From Actinomycetes bacterium (GTDB lineage Bacteria; Actinomycetota; Thermoleophilia; BMS3ABIN01): a stretch of 64,000 nucleotides of DNA. The notes beneath the pieces are model-generated. The model saw only the letters and a list, made by a program, of their open reading frames with translations, had not been told where the DNA came from and did no database searches. The position numbers and the translations under genes are program-made. The DNA lies in contig JAJYXB010000018.1 in assembly GCA_021791195.1 (NCBI GenBank), positions 1-64,000 on the forward strand, in the 5' to 3' direction. This document shows, piece by piece, positions 18,634 to 26,003 of the stretch (its first letter is position 1; each line of letters begins with the position of its first letter).

Positions 18634-18730
18634 TCTCTGGAAATGCTGGATTTGATAGTAGTATTATTCTTGGCCAAACAATGGGGGGGAAAGACAAATG
18701 ACAAAAATCGTATTTGATTCTGTCGAAGAT
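18634..18730 (+). repeat. Duplicated upstream region, copy 2
   Basis: Second copy of the leader cassette at 17767-17866, with one inserted base and a few substitutions. It drives the membrane protein gene at 18698. Confidence 0.8.
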
Positions 18731-19156
18731 AAGTCGGAGCCAGAATTTCCTCCCGAGATCTACAAGTGGAATTGGGGGGCTTTTCTTCTAAGTTTTTTTT
18801 GGAGTATCAGTAACGGGGTTTGGATCGGTCTTCTTGTTCTTGTCTTTCCTATTGGTATTATCATGCCTTTCGTGCTCGGCACTCACGGCAGCAAGTGGGC
18901 ATGGCAGAAAGGCGATTATTCTTCAGTTGAGGAATTTATGCAGGAACAACGAAAATGGCGCAACGCTGGTCTTGCTGTTGTGGGGGCCTTCTGGATGCTC
19001 ATGGTGCTTCTTTCCGTGATTCTTTCCGCAACCTGGACACCATTGGTCATGACAGTAATTTTGTCTTGTGCTTTTATTTATTTCCGCAAAGTGAAGTCTA
19101 GTCGCAAAGGAAAGTCCCACGAGAAGAAATCACCGTGGGATTTTACCAAGCATTAG
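18698..19156 (+). CDS. Small membrane protein, DUF2628-like
   Basis: A 152-residue protein with three predicted membrane segments (about 27-45, 45-62 and 92-127). The conserved pattern WNWGAFLLSFFW, LGTHGSKWAWQKG and FMQEQRKW resembles small membrane proteins of the DUF2628 or zinc-ribbon-associated kind; function unknown. It shares the leader and start (MTKIVFDSV) with the previous cargo gene. A basic tail follows the last segment. It is the last gene before attR. Confidence 0.65.
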   Translation: MTKIVFDSVEDKSEPEFPPEIYKWNWGAFLLSFFWSISNGVWIGLLVLVFPIGIIMPFVLGTHGSKWAWQKGDYSSVEEFMQEQRKWRNAGLAVVGAFWMLMVLLSVILSATWTPLVMTVILSCAFIYFRKVKSSRKGKSHEKKSPWDFTKH

Positions 19157-19417
19157 TTAAGCAACGGGTATTGCTGGTGATGCAGCTGACAGCGGCATCA
19201 GGCGCCGCTGCCTCACTTAAGACTACAAATTATTTACAAGGTACTTTTTTATTCTAATTGCCATTCATTCAGTGGTGATTTATCATCCCATTGAGGCCTA
19301 AAATGTTTTTTAGTAAAAGAATCTGCGGGGGATAATTAGTTCAATAGCGGCCGATGGATAAAAACACCCAGCCCCTCGCGCAGTGTGCATGAGTTAATCC
19401 TGAGCATCCAATCTGAA
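19157..19417. other. Non-coding right end of the element
   Basis: About 390 bases separate the last cargo gene from attR. No coding sequence is supported. The arm-type repeats at 19418-19438 are the only structure seen. Confidence 0.5.
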
Positions 19418-19438
19418 TTGACAGCCACTTTGACAGCC
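19418..19438 (+). repeat. Right pair of arm-type repeats
   Basis: TTGACAGCC at 19418-19426 and TTTGACAGCC at 19429-19438 repeat the pair found at 12709-12730 with the same 12-base period and orientation. Confidence 0.55.
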
Positions 19439-19543
19439 AAAGGCGCAACGCTTTAGCCGGCGAAATAATGCAGCTTGGCACGATTTTCCCATAATCAAGC
19501 TAGAAACAACATGTTACGGCACTTGATATTATCCCAGACTTGA

Positions 19544-19589
19544 ATTTGTAATCAGCAGGCCACGGGTTCGAATCCTGTCACCGGCTCCA
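19544..19589 (+). repeat. attR, right 46-bp direct repeat
   Basis: Identical to the tRNA-Thr 3' part at 12595-12640. It is not a functional tRNA because the 5' half is absent. Confidence 0.93.
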
Positions 19590-19628
19590 GTTTTTTGCCT
19601 GCTTTCCGCCCGGACGGCGCCAACCGGG

Positions 19629-21659
19629 TTATCCCTTATCCGGCCGCCAGAGTGCGACTTGATTGCGTCCGGAATTCTTGGCCTGGTATAGGGCGGCATC
19701 AGCACGGGCAATGATATCTTCATCGCAGGAAGCGGCCCCATTGCAGGTGGCAACTCCCAGACTGACGGTCATGTGCATGATTCGCTCATTGTCAAACTGG
19801 AAATTAGCCGACGAGATCCTGGTTCTGATCCGCTCCGCAATTTCCGTTGCTGCTTGCGCACCAGTCGCTGTCAGAATTGCCACAAACTCCTCGCCACCGT
19901 AACGGGCGGCCAGGTCAACCTCCCGGAGCTCACAGGAAATAAAAGAGGCGACGGCGGTCAGCATCCGGTCTCCCATGATGTGGCCATAAGTATCATTGAA
20001 CTCCTTGTAATGATCCAGGTCGATCATGATTACCGTGAAGCTTTCGCCAATTCTTTTCGCCCGGGCAATGCTCTTGTTGAGAATGACTTCCATCAGCTTC
20101 CGGTTGGCAAGTCCGGTAAGCGGGTCGTGGAGAGAACGCCGCTTTATTTCCTGATACAGAAGTGTTTTCTCAATCGCGCTCCCGAGTTGGTCACCGAGTC
20201 CCTGGCAGAATTTCAGCTGGCTCTTGTCAAGCTTGACGTCCGCGGCCAGATACAGGTACATGACACCGACTACACCCTTTGCCGTCTTGAGTGGAATGAT
20301 CACGTGGCCGTGAGCGGTCATCCCCGGATACCTGATCGTATGGCGGCTGTCCTTCAGGGAATTTGTCGACGTGATGAGCGCGCCGGTTTTAGCCACCTGG
20401 CCGCAGAGGCAGTCCCCGACGGCCATGTTCTCATGGGCCGCCATAAACGATTCATCGCGCTCGAGGTGATAGGCGAGCCGCAGGCGGTCGCCCTCCACGA
20501 GAAAGATGCCGCCTTTATGCGGCAGATAGGCATCTTCAAGCTTTGAAATCTTGTCAAAGGAGCGCGCCAGAAGCTCATCGAGGTCGTATAGCTGCGTCGC
20601 CACCGTGGACAGCTCATACAGGACGGCCAGCTCCCTGTTGGCCCGGTCCAGGACTTTGCTCTGGCTAATGATCTTTTCCTCTTTTTCCTTGCGCTCGGAG
20701 ATATCGCGCAGAAACACGGTGAAGTAGGTCTCATCTTTCTGCTGCCACCGGGAAATCGATATTTCGACCGGGAATACCCGGCCGTTCTTTTTTTGACCGG
20801 ATAGCTCCATCAGTCTTCCGATCAGCGGTGATTGCCCGCGTGAAGCGACCAGGGAATCAAAAATTTTATTGCGTGCGTCGCGAAACTTCTCGGGAATCAG
20901 GGATTGAATGGACCTGCCCACGAATTCTTCGGCCGGGTATCCGAACATATCCGCTGCCCAGGGGTTTCCCTCGGTTATTGTTCCGTGGCCGTCGATGGTG
21001 ATGATGCCTTCGGCAGCTGAACCGGTGATCGAGCGCAAGCGCTTTTCGCTTTCCCGCAGCGCGTTTCTTTCCGTCAGCGCCACCTGCTTCTCGCGCCCTC
21101 TCTTTTCGTATCTCGACAGCAGCAGACCAAACAACAAAAACACCGTGACTACTGTCAGCGAGAACCCGAATAGGCTTAGTTCGGCCGTCCATCTGACAGA
21201 ATTTTGGAAATCCTGATCCATCGCTTTGGTCAGCTCGTTCATCTGCTCGAAACCGGGGTCTACCTTTTCGGCATCGGTGCGCCTGGCTTCTTCGACCCGT
21301 CCCTCAGCCAGTAAAGCGAACTCGTCCCGCACGGCTGACCTGTATTGACTGTAACTCTGGCTGAGTTTACTGCAGTTCTCTCCGCAATCTCCCAGGGCGT
21401 CAATCCGGGCTGCGATGCTGCGCTCGGCTTCGCCGGCCTTCTCCTTCACACCGGGTTCCAGTCTTCCTTTGCCGATAGCCTGCCATTCCAGGGCGCTAAG
21501 GCGGTTGGTCTGCTCCCTGATGCCGGCCAGCAGCGCATTGCCAGCATGAATCTCTTCAAACTTGTAAATCAGGAAAGACGAAATCAGGATAGAGCTGGCC
21601 GCGACAGCAGTGATTATGGCAACGGCGGCCCCCTTCCGAAATATCAGATGTTTGTTCAA
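19629..21659 (-). CDS. Membrane diguanylate cyclase with PAS, GAF and GGDEF
   Basis: Makes c-di-GMP from two GTP. The 676 residues contain a first membrane segment (about 10-32), an extracytoplasmic four-helix sensor, a second segment (about 160-182), a PAS domain (about 207-320), a GAF domain (about 340-500) and a GGDEF domain. The catalytic loop is RYGGEEF, preceded by the RxxD inhibitory site REVD at the correct five-residue distance, so it looks active and product-inhibited. DPLTGLANR marks the domain start. The start codon is TTG. An HD-GYP phosphodiesterase lies 6 kb away. Confidence 0.93.
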   Translation of the reverse strand: MNKHLIFRKGAAVAIITAVAASSILISSFLIYKFEEIHAGNALLAGIREQTNRLSALEWQAIGKGRLEPGVKEKAGEAERSIAARIDALGDCGENCSKLSQSYSQYRSAVRDEFALLAEGRVEEARRTDAEKVDPGFEQMNELTKAMDQDFQNSVRWTAELSLFGFSLTVVTVFLLFGLLLSRYEKRGREKQVALTERNALRESEKRLRSITGSAAEGIITIDGHGTITEGNPWAADMFGYPAEEFVGRSIQSLIPEKFRDARNKIFDSLVASRGQSPLIGRLMELSGQKKNGRVFPVEISISRWQQKDETYFTVFLRDISERKEKEEKIISQSKVLDRANRELAVLYELSTVATQLYDLDELLARSFDKISKLEDAYLPHKGGIFLVEGDRLRLAYHLERDESFMAAHENMAVGDCLCGQVAKTGALITSTNSLKDSRHTIRYPGMTAHGHVIIPLKTAKGVVGVMYLYLAADVKLDKSQLKFCQGLGDQLGSAIEKTLLYQEIKRRSLHDPLTGLANRKLMEVILNKSIARAKRIGESFTVIMIDLDHYKEFNDTYGHIMGDRMLTAVASFISCELREVDLAARYGGEEFVAILTATGAQAATEIAERIRTRISSANFQFDNERIMHMTVSLGVATCNGAASCDEDIIARADAALYQAKNSGRNQVALWRPDKG

Positions 21660-21699
21660 ATCGTTTCCGATACAGGAATTTGACCCTGGTGGCCGGATT

Positions 21700-21802
21700 C
21701 TTAAAGCGACGCCTTAAGCCGGGGCGATTGCTGCCCGAGCGCAGCCAAAGCTCGGCCGATGTCCTTCTCCTTAAAGCGACGCCTTAAGCCGGGGCAATTG
21801 CT
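21700..21802 (-). repeat. 70-bp spaced direct repeat
   Basis: A 26-base sequence (21700-21725) recurs at 21770-21795, with a similar ATTGCT following each copy. On the minus strand both copies read as the same C-terminal codons (RLKASL then stop), as if a gene 3' end had been duplicated. Confidence 0.65.
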
Positions 21803-21833
21803 TCAGCTTCCTTATGTCTGGTTTCCAGCCGGA

Positions 21834-21962
21834 TCAAACGTGACCGCCGAGGGATGGCGCGAAACGGTTTGATAGTCTGGAAAAAGTTGCTGATCCTTGA
21901 CCGCGAACCTTGACGACGCTGCCGCAGGGCGGACACTTGAAGACCTGTCCCACCTTCACCAT
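21834..21962 (-). pseudogene. Degenerate desulfoferrodoxin-like N-terminal fragment
   Basis: A perfect ribosome site (minus strand AAGGAGGTG) precedes an ATG at 21962. The 42-residue product starts MVKVGQVFKCPPCGSVVKV, which resembles the Dx rubredoxin-like domain of desulfoferrodoxin. The second cysteine pair (normally CC) is absent, and the frame ends at a TGA. It is either a decayed superoxide-reductase gene or a small CxxC protein that is still expressed. Confidence 0.45.
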
Positions 21963-22015
21963 CTTTCACACCTCCTTGAGCTGCCATCATGCCGATTTAA
22001 ATAGAATTATCCAAG

Positions 22016-22024
22016 TGCTATAAT
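22016..22024 (+). promoter_or_regulatory. Extended -10 promoter of hxlR-type gene
   Basis: TGC plus a perfect TATAAT (22019-22024) lies in an AT-rich divergent gap. It has the same TGC-TATAAT string as the clpC promoter. Confidence 0.5.
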
Positions 22025-22061
22025 TTATATATCATGATTACAATTCATAGTACTTTAAACC

Positions 22062-22079
22062 CTATCCCGCATGGGATAG
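22062..22079 (+). promoter_or_regulatory. Palindromic operator candidate
   Basis: CTATCCC and GGGATAG form perfect seven-base arms around GCAT, between the promoter and the regulator gene. HxlR-family proteins are dimeric and often autoregulate, so this is a plausible self-operator. Confidence 0.5.
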
Positions 22080-22098
22080 ACTGAAGCCGGTGGGAACC

Positions 22099-22446
22099 AT
22101 GGCAGACGAATGCGACGAGATCTTTTGTCCCGTGACGGCGACGACCCAGCTGCTGGGCCAGAAATGGACGCTGGAGATCGTCCGCACGCTGATCGGCGGC
22201 AAGAAGCGCTTCAATGAACTCTCGCAGGCGCTGGGCGGCCTCAATGCCCGCACCCTGAGCGCCCGGCTGCGCCTGCTGGAGACCGAGGGCATCGTCGAGC
22301 GCCGGACGCTCTCGGCGATCCCGCCCTGGGTCGAATACGAACTGACTCCAAAGGGCCGGGCGCTGAACGCGGTCGTGGAAAGTATGGCCAGGTGGGGACG
22401 GCGCTGGATGAAGCCGCCTGCCGAGAGCAGGGCAAAGTCCGGTTAG
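22099..22446 (+). CDS. HxlR family transcriptional regulator
   Basis: A 115-residue winged-helix regulator. The family N-terminal cysteine (DEIFCPVTATTQLLGQKWTLEI), the recognition helix region (RFNELSQALGGLNARTLSARLRLLE) and the wing (VEYELTPKGRAL) are clear. Some HxlR proteins sense electrophiles or thiol stress through this cysteine. ATG 22099 is preferred to GTG 22090. The downstream dedA-like frame begins inside or right at its end, so the two may be translated together. Confidence 0.88.
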   Translation: MADECDEIFCPVTATTQLLGQKWTLEIVRTLIGGKKRFNELSQALGGLNARTLSARLRLLETEGIVERRTLSAIPPWVEYELTPKGRALNAVVESMARWGRRWMKPPAESRAKSG

Positions 22447-22519
22447 GGCCGCAACGGAGTCGCAAGCCCAACACCTGATCAACCTTCTCGGCCCGTACGT
22501 CGATTCATACGGCTATCTG

Positions 22520-23179
22520 GTGGCCTTCTTCGGCATGATGCTGGAGAACGCCGGCATCCCCGTGCCGGCCGAGACCACCCTGATCACACTGGCCTTCTTC
22601 GCCAGCCAGGGAATCCTGAAGATCTGGCTGCTGATCCCGATCGCCGTCCTCGGCGACGTGGCCGGCGACAACATCGGCTACGCCATCGGGCGGCTCGGCG
22701 GCCGGCCGCTGGTGGAGCGCTACGGGCACTACATCCGCCTCGACCGCGACAAGCTCGACGCCATGGACCGGCTCTTCCGCGAGAAGGGCGGCCGCACGGT
22801 TTACAGCGCTCATTTCTTCTCCACCACCAGGATCACGGCGGCGCTGATTGCCGGCATCTCGCACATGAAATACCGCCGCTTCCTCGCCTTCAACGCGGCA
22901 GCGGCGACGACTTTCGTCACCGCGGTGGCGATGCTGACCTACCTCTTCGGCCGCAACCTGGACACGGCGCTGCATTACTTTGCCATCTATTCCTGGGTGG
23001 CGCTGTCGGTGGTGGTCCTGGTGATCGCCTGGTTCCTGTTTCGCTATTACCGCAAGAACCGCGAGTGCTACCGCTATCTGGGGGTGAAGATCGTCGCCGG
23101 CGTGGTGGTGGCGCTGATTGCCTTCCTCATCCTGCGCTATCTTTATCTCACCCGCCTAGCCGAAAGATTTCATCGCTGA
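22520..23179 (+). CDS. DedA family membrane protein
   Basis: A polytopic membrane protein of the DedA/SNARE-associated family, some of which are lipid scramblases or undecaprenyl-phosphate flippases. Family signatures are ENAGIPVPAETTL, GDNIGYAIGR and the basic GGRTVYSAHFFSTTR segment. At least four hydrophobic segments are visible in 219 residues. The start is unclear: family similarity continues upstream of GTG 22520 (HLINLLGPYVDSYGYL, from about 22472), but no ATG, GTG or TTG exists in frame before the stop at 22409; CTG 22475 is one candidate. Confidence 0.85.
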   Translation: MAFFGMMLENAGIPVPAETTLITLAFFASQGILKIWLLIPIAVLGDVAGDNIGYAIGRLGGRPLVERYGHYIRLDRDKLDAMDRLFREKGGRTVYSAHFFSTTRITAALIAGISHMKYRRFLAFNAAAATTFVTAVAMLTYLFGRNLDTALHYFAIYSWVALSVVVLVIAWFLFRYYRKNRECYRYLGVKIVAGVVVALIAFLILRYLYLTRLAERFHR

Positions 23180-23226
23180 CCGGACTGAAACGGGAAGCCT
23201 GCGGGAATAACGACCAGGGAGCCGCC

Positions 23227-25548
23227 GTGACCGCCACCAGCGATAACTTTGCCATCAGCCTCGACCGGGAGACCTTCCTCCGGACGATGGTGGTGGACAT
23301 CGCCTATCTGCTCGAATCCAGCCTGGGTGCCGCATGCGCCGGCGATTATGTCGGCCGGGTAGGCCTTTCGATGGGCGCCTGGATCGAGCGCACCTACCGC
23401 GATGCCTGCAATCTGAACGAGGCGCTGACGCCGCAGCAGTACGCCGGGATCATCGTCGATTCAAAGCAGCATACCGGCGGCGACTTCTCCATCCTGGAAG
23501 TGACGCCGGAAGCGGTGACGGTGGTCTCGCGCACCTGTCCTTTCGGCGAGGCGGTGGCGCGCACGCCCGGGCTGTGCCGCATGACCGCCAGCGTATTCGG
23601 CGGTATCGCCGCCCGCAATTTCAGCTTCGCCAGGGTCAACATCGTCCACTCTCTCGCCCGCGGCGACTCTGGCTGCGAAGTGACCATCTACCTGAAACCG
23701 ACGCCGGCGGCGCTGGCCGCAGGCGGAGACACATACACGCGGGAGATGGCCGACGTGTCGCCCCGGATCGAAGAGGCGGCGCCGGCCATCAGACAGAAGA
23801 TGCAGGAAGAGAGCCTGTTCTTCACCGTCCTGTCTACGGTCGTCGACGGCATCAGCGTCCAGGACCGCGACATGCGCGTCATCTGGGCCAATGAGGCGCA
23901 CATGCGCATGTTCGGCGGCGACATCCTCGGCCGGCACTGTTACAAGGCCTACCGGGGCGGGCACAGGGTGTGCGCCGGCTGCCCGGTCGAAAAGACCTAC
24001 CACACCGGCAAGCCGGTGCGCGTCGTCCGCGAGGAGGTCGGCAAGGGCGAGCAGCCGCTGTCGGTCGAGATCATAGCCGCGCCGGTCAAGGACCGGGACG
24101 GCGAGATAGTGGCCGGCATCGAGGTCGTACGTGATATCACAGAACAGCTGAATGCGCAAAAAGAGCTGATTGAGAAAAGCCGCCGGCTGGAACGCCTGGC
24201 GGCGGTTGCCAAGGATATCTCTTCCGGGCTCGACATCGATCATATTCTCAAACGCGTGGTGCGCAATGCCGTGGAACTCACCAGCGCCGAAGGCGGATCG
24301 GTGGCGCTGCTGGATGAGGAGAAGCATCTGATCAACTATCCGCATCACTACCAAATGCCGGCAGAATTATCAAACGTGACCGTGTCCGCCACCGAGGGCT
24401 TGGCCGGTGAAGTGATGAAGTCCGGGCAACCGCTGCTGGTGGAGGATTATGCTTCGCTGCCCGCCGGGCTGCGCGCTTTTGCCGCGACGGGGGTGAAAGC
24501 GGTGCTGGCGGTGCCGCTGCTGATGCGCGGCAAGCCGGTAGGGGCGCTGGGAATGTTCATGAAGAGCGCCGGCAAACGCTTCGGGCCGGAGGACACGAAT
24601 ATGGCGCTGGCGGTCGCGGACCTGGCGGCCGTCGCCATCGAGAACGCCAACCTGCTGGACGAGACGCGGCAGCAGCTCGATGTGCAGCGGGAGCTGGCCG
24701 GCGCCGCCACCAGCATCTCCCGGGAGCTGGAGCGGCGCGTCCACGAACGGACAGAGGCGCTGGTGCGCATGTACGAGGAGAGCGAGCGAAAAAGCCGGGA
24801 ACTGGAGCAGGCCAACATGAAGCTGCGCGAGGTCGACCTGCTGAAGTCGGAGTTCCTGGCAAACATGAGCCACGAGCTGCGCACGCCGCTTAACTCGATC
24901 ATCGGTTTCAGCAAGCTGATCCTGGACGGCCTGGATGGCGCGATCAATCCGGAGCAGGAGCATGATCTTGGCATCGTCTACGTCAACGCCGGCGAGCTTT
25001 TGCGGATGATCGACGACCTGCTGGGACTGGCCAAGATCGAGGCCGGCCGCGTCAGTCTGGAGCTGCAGCCGGCCGATCCGGCCGACATCGCCCGGGAAGT
25101 CGTGATGAGCTTCCGCTCCACCGCTGCCGAGAAAGGCCTGGAGCTTAAGCTGGAGCTGCCGCCTGAGATGGAGGCGGTGGTGACGGACCGGGGCAAGATC
25201 CGGCAGGTACTGATGAATCTTGTCGGCAACGCATTCAAGTTCACGGAAGCAGGAGGAGTGCGGCTTGCCATAGAACAAACGTCTGACTCAACCGTTTTCG
25301 TGGTGAGCGACACCGGCGCCGGCCTGACGCCGGACCAGATGGAGGCGGTTTTCGACCGTTTCTACCAGGTAGCGCCGAATCCGGCCGAGGTGGGTGGAGT
25401 CGGCCTCGGGCTCGCCATCAGCAAGCGGTTTGTCGAGATGCACGGGGGCCGGATCTGGGTTGAAAGCAGCCCGGGCAAGGGCAGCACCTTCTCCTTTTTT
25501 ATTCCCAGTCAGGGACCGGCCGCGATGGCCGGTAACCAGACCGGCTAG
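23227..25548 (+). CDS. Histidine kinase with MetOD1, PAS and GAF sensors
   Basis: A soluble sensor kinase of 773 residues. The N-terminal domain (about 10-160) matches the methanogen output domain 1 (MetOD1) pattern, with three cysteines at about 104, 117 and 150 (RTCPFGE, GLCRMT, DSGCEV). Then come a PAS with a HCYKAY...CAGCP cysteine motif (about 190-310), a GAF (about 325-485), a coiled coil, HisKA (phospho-His in MSHELRTPLN) and HATPase (NLVGNAFKF, DTGAG, GLGLAI). GTG 23227 with a nearby GGGAG is the probable start. A receiver protein follows 14 bases later. The cysteines suggest a metal, Fe-S or redox input; that is an inference. Confidence 0.9.
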   Translation: MTATSDNFAISLDRETFLRTMVVDIAYLLESSLGAACAGDYVGRVGLSMGAWIERTYRDACNLNEALTPQQYAGIIVDSKQHTGGDFSILEVTPEAVTVVSRTCPFGEAVARTPGLCRMTASVFGGIAARNFSFARVNIVHSLARGDSGCEVTIYLKPTPAALAAGGDTYTREMADVSPRIEEAAPAIRQKMQEESLFFTVLSTVVDGISVQDRDMRVIWANEAHMRMFGGDILGRHCYKAYRGGHRVCAGCPVEKTYHTGKPVRVVREEVGKGEQPLSVEIIAAPVKDRDGEIVAGIEVVRDITEQLNAQKELIEKSRRLERLAAVAKDISSGLDIDHILKRVVRNAVELTSAEGGSVALLDEEKHLINYPHHYQMPAELSNVTVSATEGLAGEVMKSGQPLLVEDYASLPAGLRAFAATGVKAVLAVPLLMRGKPVGALGMFMKSAGKRFGPEDTNMALAVADLAAVAIENANLLDETRQQLDVQRELAGAATSISRELERRVHERTEALVRMYEESERKSRELEQANMKLREVDLLKSEFLANMSHELRTPLNSIIGFSKLILDGLDGAINPEQEHDLGIVYVNAGELLRMIDDLLGLAKIEAGRVSLELQPADPADIAREVVMSFRSTAAEKGLELKLELPPEMEAVVTDRGKIRQVLMNLVGNAFKFTEAGGVRLAIEQTSDSTVFVVSDTGAGLTPDQMEAVFDRFYQVAPNPAEVGGVGLGLAISKRFVEMHGGRIWVESSPGKGSTFSFFIPSQGPAAMAGNQTG

Positions 25549-25562
25549 ACGGGAGCGGCTGC

Positions 25563-25964
25563 ATGTCGGGAGCGGAAAAAACAAAGATCGTGGTCGTCGA
25601 CGACAACGCCGACGTCCGCCGTCTGGTGAAGAAAGTGCTGGAGCGGGCCGGCTACCTGGTCGTGGAGGCGGCCAGTGGCGAGGAGGCCCTCAGCACGGTG
25701 GAGGCGCTGGTCCCCGATCTGGTGCTGATGGACATCCGGCTGCCGGGCGCCATCGACGGCCTGGAGGCCGCCGAGCGCATGCGGAAGGATGCCCGCCTGG
25801 CCCGCACGCCAATCGTCGCGCTCACCGCGAGCGTCTTCGCCGAGGACCGCGACCGCGCTCTGGCTGCCGGGTGCGCCGGCTTCATCGCCAAGCCGGTCGA
25901 TATCACTTCCCTTCCGGGCCTGGTGGAGAAATTCATTGCCAGGGGGGCGGCAGAGGGACGGTAG
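25563..25964 (+). CDS. Single-domain response regulator
   Basis: A 133-residue receiver with no output domain. VVVDDN gives the acidic pair, LVLMDIRLPG the phospho-aspartate, ALTAS the Thr/Ser and IAKPVD the lysine. It lies 14 bases after the hybrid-sensor kinase and is its likely partner, acting as a phosphorelay shuttle or by protein contact. Confidence 0.92.
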   Translation: MSGAEKTKIVVVDDNADVRRLVKKVLERAGYLVVEAASGEEALSTVEALVPDLVLMDIRLPGAIDGLEAAERMRKDARLARTPIVALTASVFAEDRDRALAAGCAGFIAKPVDITSLPGLVEKFIARGAAEGR

Positions 25965-26003
25965 TCATTTCAGCCAGTCATCAATTTCGTAAGCGAGGTA
26001 ACG

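Larger units (their letters stand above)
12595..19589 (+). mobile_element. Integrative element in tRNA-Thr, about 7 kb
   Basis: The segment is bounded by two identical 46-base copies of the 3' end of tRNA-Thr. It carries a tyrosine integrase, regulators, a replication-type ATPase with an iteron region and cargo genes. Its base composition is clearly lower in GC than the flanks. No capsid, tail or conjugation genes are visible, so it resembles a satellite or small integrative replicon that may need a helper to transfer. Confidence 0.92.

Noticed and set aside
19544-19589. Second tRNA-Thr gene
   Set aside because: Only the 3' half is present; it is the right attachment repeat.
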